From Nitrosomonadales bacterium (GTDB taxonomy: Bacteria > Pseudomonadota > Gammaproteobacteria > Burkholderiales > Sulfuricellaceae), in contig PQAG01000164.1 of the NCBI GenBank assembly GCA_003104895.1, positions 1 to 9,167 of the forward strand: a stretch of 9,167 nt of DNA, read 5' to 3'. The notes under the pieces were generated by a model, which worked only from the letters and a program-made list of their open reading frames with translations, was not told where the DNA came from and made no database searches. The position numbers and the translations under genes were made by a program. Positions 5,871-9,167 of this stretch are shown here, piece by piece; position 1 is the stretch's first letter; each line of letters begins with the position of its first letter.

Positions 5871-6092
5871 ATGACCACGAAGGAACGGATGTTGATTGCA
5901 GGTTGCCGCGCCGTGCCCGTCGATACCGCAATGGTCAAACCGGCCATGACCATCGCAGAAAAGCAGGCGATTTCCCACTGGGACGCGCTGATTGCGGCCT
6001 CGGCTCAGCTGGCAGGGTGCGATACCCTCTGGCACAAGCTAACCAAAAACAAAAGTAACAAAACCCCAAATAATTTTATTGTGGCTTCTTGA
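5871..6092 (+). pseudogene. PIN-domain (VapC-like) toxin fragment
   Basis: An open frame of 73 codons from ATG 5871. Its middle, VPVDTAMVKPAMTIAEKQ then ISHWDALIAASAQLAGCDTL, fits the second half of PIN-domain ribonucleases, where the S-x-W-D-A-L-I helix carries one of the metal-binding aspartates and is followed by A-G-C-D-x-L. The N-terminal half, with the first catalytic Asp, is absent. The frame then runs into a Lys/Asn-rich AT-rich tail that replaces the expected S-E-D-L-x-x-G segment. It is thus broken at both ends and cannot be an active nuclease. It starts 10 bp after the zinc-finger gene. Confidence 0.7.
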
Positions 6093-6412
6093 TGTTTCGA
6101 AAGCGCCCATGAGAAAGCTATAAGCGTGATTATTGCGCTCATTCCTTACAATCAATCACCAGGCAGGTGGAGGAAACCCGGCTGGTTTGTTCGAAGTAGC
6201 CGTCGAAGGTCGCGGTGATGGGCCGAAGACAGGGCTGCTCTTCGGCAAACACCTCCGAGATGGGGCGCTCCTTCCAGGTTGGATGGGGACGCTTGGCCAA
6301 CTCCGTGCAGCGGGTTGCCAGCCAGACGTTCAAGTCCGCCAGGGTGTCGAAGCGCAGGATGGGGGTGAACAGCCATTCGCGCACATTGCCGACCTGATTC
6401 GCGACCTGCCCT

Positions 6413-6491
6413 TTGTGGCTTCGGCCGCGCTCCGCGCTTAACCTGCTATGCAGGTTAGCCTACGCCGCAACAAGCCCTGCGGGCGTGTTGT
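6413..6491 (+). repeat. Small palindromic insertion, copy B
   Basis: A 75-bp insertion interrupts istA between the codons for GW and KGQV. It is bounded by TTGT at 6413-6416 and 6488-6491; removing one TTGT plus the intervening 71 bp restores the transposase reading. It contains three triloop hairpins: GCGC-TCC-GCGC (6427-6437), TAACCTGC-TAT-GCAGGTTA (6439-6457, perfect) and GCCC-TGC-GGGC (6474-6484). The left end TTGTGGCTTCGGC and the motif GGTTAGCCT are shared with copy A. Confidence 0.7.
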
Positions 6492-6613
6492 CCCAGCCGC
6501 TGGCCGGGGTGCAAGCCACCGGCTCGAACAGGTAATGGCTGGCGAGAGCCAGGAAGCGGCGATTGAACTGGCGTGCCTTGCCGCTGAAGATGGCATCCAC
6601 AATGGTCCTGGGG

Positions 6614-6676
6614 TTGTGGTTCCGGCATAACGCGCTTCGCGCATTAGCCTTCACTGAAACTCGCGTTGCTCGTTTT
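6614..6676 (+). repeat. Small palindromic insertion, copy A
   Basis: A 59-bp insertion interrupts istA at the Y-D-N motif. It starts with TTGTGGTTCCGGC and ends at TTTT (6673-6676), which may be a mutated copy of the TTGT at 6614-6617. Its centre is TAACGCGC-TTC-GCGCATTA (6628-6646, one mismatch), followed by GCCT. It shares end, centre and orientation with copy B but lacks the two extra hairpins. Confidence 0.65.
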
Positions 6677-7310
6677 CGTAAATCATCCGGACAGGCACCC
6701 CGCCTAAAGAAGGCGAAGGCGCGGTTGTGGGCGTCGAACACCATTTCCTGGGATTCGCGCGGATAGGCTGCCAGGAACATCTGGCGGCTGTGCGCAAGGC
6801 GGAAGTGGGCGAGCTTGATGACCTGGTGCACGCCGCCGAGAATGACGTGCTCATGGCTCCAGTCGAACTGACAGGTGTCTCCAGGCAGAAACACCAATGG
6901 CACGAAGGCGTCCTGGCTTGTGCCTGGCCGTTGCGCCTTCCAGTGTTTCACGAAACGCCGCACGCTGTCGTAGGCACCGGCATAGCCTTCTCGTTGCAGG
7001 TCTTCGAACAGGTGCTTGGCGGTACGGCGTTCTCGTTTGGGGCGCTGAGTGTCTTGCTCCAGCCAGGTTTCAAGCGTCAGTTGGATCGCGCCCAGTTTGG
7101 GCGCCGGTTGGCGGGATCGCTTATACCCCGTATCGGTCTCGGTATTGATGTATTTCTTGACGGTGTTGCGGGACAGGTTGAGGTCGCGGGCAATCGAACT
7201 GATGCTCTCGCCTTTGACCTTGTGACGGCGGCGTATCTTGCCGATGGTTTCCATGCAGATCACTCCAGGTTGCTCCAGCCAAAAAGGCAGGATGATGGCA
7301 CAACCGGGGT

Positions 7311-7369
7311 GGTCAAATTTGCACGCTGTTTACCCCGGATTCCTGGTCAGTTTTGCACGCTGATTTACA
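7311..7369 (-). repeat. IS21 end with two subterminal transposase-binding repeats
   Basis: Two copies of a 22-23-bp motif, GGTCAAATTTGCACGCTGTTTA (7311-7332) split as GGTCAAATTT plus GCACGCTGTTTA, and GGTCAGTTTT plus GCACGCTGATTTA (7345-7367), lie in the same orientation. They match the multiple end repeats that IS21-family transposases bind. The terminal base of the element is 7369. Confidence 0.75.
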
Positions 7370-7409
7370 GTCTTACCAATTTTGGCAATATTGCTTTTTT
7401 TGGTAAGAC
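7370..7409. repeat. Nested palindrome abutting the IS end; possible toxin-antitoxin terminator
   Basis: Arms GTCTTACCAA (7370-7379) and TTGGTAAGAC (7400-7409) are perfect, and a second palindrome, GCAATATTGC (7385-7394), sits inside. It lies 24 bp after the stop of the - strand antitoxin gene and begins exactly next to the IS21 terminus. It may be the terminator stem of that operon, with its T-run displaced by the IS, or a protein-binding site. Confidence 0.55.
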
Positions 7410-7433
7410 TGCGGGAATCGTCGAATGCTAGTG

Positions 7434-7721
7434 CTAGCCTTGTCCTAGTTCGAGGCGGAACGTCTTTCCAAGAGCAGCAGCGGCACTGGCAAGCGTGGTC
7501 AGCGTAAGGCTGGTATCCGTTTCGTCCAGAAGCCGGTTTAAGGCTGCACGGCTGGTGTGCATCTTTTTTGCCAAGGTGGTCTTGGTGATTTTCTGCGCCT
7601 TCATTTCCTGCTCGATTTGCCAAGCGATGACCCGCTTCATGGCGACTGCCGTCGCTTCTTCCAGCATTGCCTCTTCCGCCAGGAAATCATCAAAGCTACT
7701 TCCGATGTGGTGATTTTTCAT
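7434..7721 (-). CDS. XRE/HigA-like antitoxin
   Basis: A protein of 95 residues. Residues about 46-68 (TKTTLAKKMHTSRAALNRLL) form a Cro/C1-type helix-turn-helix, followed by a second helical part (TLTTLASAAAALGKTF) typical of HigA-type antitoxins encoded after a Gp49/RelE-like toxin. The long N-terminal helix (about 10-42) probably contacts the toxin. It should bind and neutralise the upstream gene product and repress the shared promoter. The ATG overlaps the toxin stop (ATGA at 7718-7721), indicating translational coupling. The frame is complete. Confidence 0.85.
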   Translation of the reverse strand: MKNHHIGSSFDDFLAEEAMLEEATAVAMKRVIAWQIEQEMKAQKITKTTLAKKMHTSRAALNRLLDETDTSLTLTTLASAAAALGKTFRLELGQG

Positions 7722-8068
7722 TTTCGTCTCCGCAACTGTTTTAACCGGTCTTTCGCGAGATCGAGGTCGGGCTTGGGAGTCTTCTGATCCTTCTTGATAA
7801 AACTGTGCAGCAGGATCATCGTCCCTTCCTCAGTCACGAAAAGCACCCGTGCGATTCTTCGGTCCAGCTTGGTACGCACTTCCCAAATATCGCCGTCCAA
7901 ATGGTCAACCAGCGGCATGCCGAGCGGCCAGCCAAATTGGACCGTCTTGATGTCTTCGCCGATAGTCTTCCGATCCGGCGCAGGCAAATCACGCAACCAT
8001 TCGTGTACCGGTTCGGCGCCACTTTCCGTTCTGAAAAATCGAACTTCCAAGACTGGATTCATAAGCAT
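7718..8068 (-). CDS. HigB/RelE-like (phage Gp49-type) toxin
   Basis: A protein of 116 residues from ATG 8068 (114 from ATG 8062; both are possible, and MNPVLEV is a likely true N-terminus). Family marks are EPVHEWLRDLP, FGWPLGMPLVDHL, DIWEVRTKLDRRIARVLFV and LLHSFIKKDQKTP, the last being the basic C-terminal strand/helix of Gp49-like mRNA interferases. Such toxins cut mRNA on the ribosome and are released when the antitoxin is degraded. Toxin-first order and ATGA coupling to the XRE gene fit a HigBA-type module. It is the only toxin gene in the element that appears undamaged and may have helped retain it. Confidence 0.85.
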   Translation of the reverse strand: MLMNPVLEVRFFRTESGAEPVHEWLRDLPAPDRKTIGEDIKTVQFGWPLGMPLVDHLDGDIWEVRTKLDRRIARVLFVTEEGTMILLHSFIKKDQKTPKPDLDLAKDRLKQLRRRK

Positions 8069-8091
8069 AGCGTATCAACATTGGTACGCTA
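8068..8091. promoter_or_regulatory. Palindromic operator of the HigBA-like operon
   Basis: TAGCGTA (8068-8074) and TACGCTA (8085-8091) are perfect inverted arms, extended inward by CAA and TTG. The palindrome sits directly on the upstream toxin start codon, and a weak -35-like TTGCCA (- strand) lies just outside it. This is where HigA-type antitoxins normally bind to autorepress. Core promoter elements are poor matches. Confidence 0.65.
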
Positions 8092-8182
8092 TGGCAACAC
8101 CAAAAGATCAGCCCAGCTTCTTCGCCAGATCCTCGGTCACAAAACGGTGCCACTGAGAAAGGTAATAACTTGGTATGAAAAC

Positions 8183-8214
8183 GGGAACAATATGGGAACA
8201 CTCAAGAGTGTTCC
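8183..8214 (+). promoter_or_regulatory. Possible integrase arm or excisionase sites near the right att
   Basis: GGGAACA occurs at 8183-8189 and 8194-8200, 11 bp apart, and GGAACACTC-AA-GAGTGTTCC (8195-8214) is a perfect 9-bp inverted repeat. They lie about 80-110 bp inside the right attachment repeat, where arm-type sites of tyrosine recombinases are expected. The 2-nt loop makes an RNA terminator unlikely. No convincing gene is seen in 8092-8293. Confidence 0.4.
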
Positions 8215-8293
8215 GGAGTGATTTTAGCCCAAAAACAGCTTACACGCAGAAAGTTTAAATCATCAATAACACGATGTTTTATATGGTATTTAT

Positions 8294-8338
8294 TGGCGCC
8301 CCGAAGACGAATCGAACGTCCGACCTACCCCTTAGGAG
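8294..8338 (-). repeat. Right attachment-site repeat (3' part of the intact tRNA-Arg)
   Basis: It covers tRNA positions 32 (start of the anticodon loop) to 76 (CCA end) and matches 4108-4152 at 44 of 45 bases. Integration at the tRNA 3' half leaves the full tRNA gene intact on this side. Confidence 0.92.
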
Positions 8339-8369
8339 GGGGTTGCTCTATCCACTGAGCTACCGGGGC
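8294..8369 (-). tRNA. tRNA-Arg (anticodon CCT)
   Basis: The 76-nt gene folds as a complete cloverleaf: acceptor GCCCCGG/TCGGGGC, D-arm GCTC/GAGC, anticodon arm ACCCC/GGGGT with loop CTCCTAA (anticodon CCT, reads AGG), variable loop AGGTC, T-arm with loop TTCGATT, discriminator G and encoded CCA. It lies 100 bp from the EAL gene stop, on the same strand, and serves as the element's integration site. Confidence 0.97.
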
Positions 8370-8378
8370 GAAGCCGTG

Positions 8379-8384
8379 ATTTTA
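8379..8384 (-). promoter_or_regulatory. Probable -10 box of the tRNA-Arg promoter
   Basis: TAAAAT on the - strand ends 9 bp before the mature tRNA 5' end, which would start transcription a few bases upstream of it. No good -35 match is seen at 16-18 bp, only a T-rich TTTTCC slightly further out. Confidence 0.45.
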
Positions 8385-8388
8385 CGCT

Positions 8389-8414
8389 AAAAAGCCGGCG
8401 CAGGGAAAAGCCGG
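8389..8414 (-). terminator. Weak intrinsic terminator after the EAL gene
   Basis: On the - strand CCGGC and GCCGG form a 5-bp G+C stem around TTTTCCCTGC, followed by CTTTTT. It lies about 55 bp after the EAL stop and directly ahead of the tRNA -10 box. The stem is short, and the two AAAAGCCGG copies allow other pairings, so strength is uncertain. Confidence 0.4.
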
Positions 8415-8469
8415 ATGCCGGGTTGGCTGGAAGCGAGGCAGGCAACAGGGGCGGGGGCCTCGATCTGCG

Positions 8470-9167
8470 TCAGTCTTTGTCATCCGGGGCGCCATGATTT
8501 GGCTGATTCCCCAGCCATTGCTCGAATTCCTCGGCGGGCATGGGGCTGGCGAAATGGAAGCCCTGCAGGCTGTCCACGCCCAGTTCGCGCAGCTTGGCGG
8601 CTGTTTCAGCAGTTTCCACACCCTCTGCAACGGTTTCCAGATTGATAGCGCGCGCCAGATTGATGATGGCCTGGGTCATGGACAGGCCGTTGGGTTCATG
8701 CAGGCGCCGTATGAAGGAAATGTCGATCTTGAGTTCGTCCACGTGCATTTCGTGGAGCTGCGAGAGCGATGAGTAGCCGGTGCCAAAGTCATCAATGGCG
8801 ATGCGGAAACCTGCCTGTTTCAGTTCCTGCAGGCGATCCGCGGCATGCTCCACATCCAGCAGCGCTAAGCTTTCCGTGACTTCGAGGATGAGGCGTTCCG
8901 GTGAAAGCTGGTGTTTGGCCACCTCTTCCTGCAGGCGTTCGGTGAAGTAGGGGGTGAACAGCTGGCGCTTGGAAACATTGATCGCCAGGGTGAGGTCCAG
9001 GCCGGCTTTCTGCCATCGCTGGGCGGCAGCGAGGCTGGCAAGCAGGATCTGGTGTCCGAGTTCGTGGATGAGGCCAAGATTCTCCGCCATGGGGATGAAG
9101 GTGGCGGGACTGATCCAGCCCTGCTCCTCGTCATGCCAGCGCGCCAGCACCTCGACGCCGGTGCAGC
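8470..9167 (-). CDS. EAL-domain c-di-GMP phosphodiesterase, C-terminal part (5' end outside window)
   Basis: The frame is open to the window edge; 231 residues are visible, ending in PDDKD and TGA. They cover most of an EAL domain, which hydrolyses the second messenger c-di-GMP to pGpG. Key residues seen, in order: E5 of the EVL (EAL) motif, N63 (NVSKRQL), E95 (LEVTES), D125-D126 in IDDFGTGYSSL, K146 (ELKID), E181/E184 (AEGVET) and Q201 (LQGFHF). The set is complete, so the domain is probably active. Upstream sensor or GGDEF domains would lie beyond base 9167. It is the last gene on its strand before the tRNA. Confidence 0.93.
   Translation of the reverse strand, partial: CTGVEVLARWHDEEQGWISPATFIPMAENLGLIHELGHQILLASLAAAQRWQKAGLDLTLAINVSKRQLFTPYFTERLQEEVAKHQLSPERLILEVTESLALLDVEHAADRLQELKQAGFRIAIDDFGTGYSSLSQLHEMHVDELKIDISFIRRLHEPNGLSMTQAIINLARAINLETVAEGVETAETAAKLRELGVDSLQGFHFASPMPAEEFEQWLGNQPNHGAPDDKD

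Larger units (their letters stand above)
6154..7263 (-). pseudogene. istA: IS21 transposase IstA, disrupted
   Basis: IstA is the DDE transposase of IS21 elements. The start is GTG 7263 (or ATG 7254). The N-terminal helix-turn-helix is clear (SISSIARDLNLSRNTVKKYI), and QFDWSHEHV holds the first catalytic Asp. After FAFF a one-base insertion and a 59-bp insertion interrupt the G-G-V-P...Y-D-N motif with the second Asp; their sum (60 bp) restores frame into RTIVDAIFSGKARQFNRRFL. A 75-bp insertion with an in-frame TAG then splits ASGW from K-G-Q-V-A-N, where the expected catalytic Glu (usually V-E-N) reads Ala. The frame resumes (REWLFTPILRF) and is cut off after SSTCLVI. It is clearly non-functional. 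Confidence 0.85.
6154..7369 (-). mobile_element. IS21-family insertion sequence remnant
   Basis: On the - strand the element begins at 7369 with TGTAAATCAGCGTGCAAAAC, a sequence typical of IS21-family ends, followed by a second subterminal copy and then istA. Similarity to IstA fades at about 6154, before its C-terminus. istB and the other terminal inverted repeat are missing, so target duplications cannot be checked. The element is immobile unless helped in trans, and with one end gone even that is unlikely. Confidence 0.82.
4108..8338. mobile_element. Decayed tRNA-Arg-integrated element
   Basis: It is bounded by a 45-bp direct repeat (4108-4152 and 8294-8338, 44/45 identical, repeat offset 4186 bp) made of the 3' part of tRNA-Arg(CCT). 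Contents in order: tyrosine integrase, truncated DUF4258 toxin, YgiT-type zinc-finger gene, PIN toxin fragment, IS21 remnant, HigB/HigA-like pair, and a non-coding right end with repeated GGGAACA motifs. No replication, transfer or phage structural genes are present. The integrase lies at the end away from the intact tRNA. The number of broken genes indicates long residence or serial deletion of a larger element. Confidence 0.85.

Noticed and set aside
6079..6088. TTGTGGCTTC, same as the left end of the mini-insertions
   Set aside because: Similarity stops after 10 bp and no palindromic centre follows, so a third copy cannot be supported.
6413..6491. Integron attC site
   Set aside because: GCTTAAC fits the RYYYAAC core, but the facing core GTTAGCC does not fit GTTRRRY, the spacing is far too short, and no cassette or integron integrase is nearby.
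8091..8156. Small + strand ORF starting at ATG 8091
   Set aside because: Twenty-one codons, no ribosome binding site, and it begins inside the toxin operator.
8101..8221. Possible second integrase tail (QILGHKT in + frame) or a gene end (SQWHRFVTEDLAKKLG in - frame)
   Set aside because: The + frame lacks the following Tyr at the right spacing, and the - frame has no start and only 44 codons. Too little to call; either could be a worn fragment.

Overview
The window (about 9.2 kb, G+C-rich, with lower-G+C patches at element junctions) looks like a chromosomal segment of a betaproteobacterium with respiratory sulfur or redox metabolism. This is inferred from protein style and gene content; no taxonomic marker was seen. 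It has three parts.

Region 1 (1-4104, + strand) is a redox operon. It opens with the C-terminal end of a DMSO-reductase-family molybdopterin enzyme, probably of the PhsA/TtrA/Arr/Soe-like branch, substrate unresolved. A strong intrinsic terminator hairpin (573-615) follows, with its U-tract running straight into the ribosome binding site of the next gene. Then come five co-directional genes, the first four joined by stop/start overlaps: a TorD/DmsD-type chaperone, a small DUF309-type protein, an unrecognised protein with a HisA-like half-barrel sequence pattern, an exported rhodanese-fold protein lacking the catalytic cysteine, and a cysteine-rich multi-[4Fe-4S] protein. I read these as an assembly, sulfur-handling or electron-transfer kit for the molybdoenzyme. 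A perfect 12-bp hairpin at 4070-4099 ends the operon.

Region 2 (4108-8338) is a small, decayed integrative element in a tRNA-Arg(CCT) gene. The 3' 45 bp of the tRNA (anticodon loop to CCA) is duplicated at 4108-4152 with one mismatch, and the intact tRNA lies at 8294-8369 on the - strand. The element carries a tyrosine integrase whose N-terminus is frameshifted in an A-run, the 3' end of a DUF4258 toxin gene, its apparently intact YgiT/MqsA-type zinc-finger partner, a PIN-domain toxin fragment, an IS21-family remnant (istA broken, istB absent), and an apparently intact HigB/HigA-like toxin-antitoxin pair with a palindromic operator. Inside istA sit two related small palindromic insertions of 59 and 75 bp, each flanked by copies of the same 4-bp motif. 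They look like members of one mini-element family and are the most unusual structure in the window.

Region 3 (8370-9167, - strand) holds the tRNA promoter and the 3' part of an EAL-domain c-di-GMP phosphodiesterase gene, with all the expected catalytic residues visible.

Joining 4107 to 8294 rebuilds a simple ancestral locus: redox operon, one bidirectional terminator, then tRNA-Arg and the EAL gene convergent to it. The element has therefore separated the tRNA from its original terminator.
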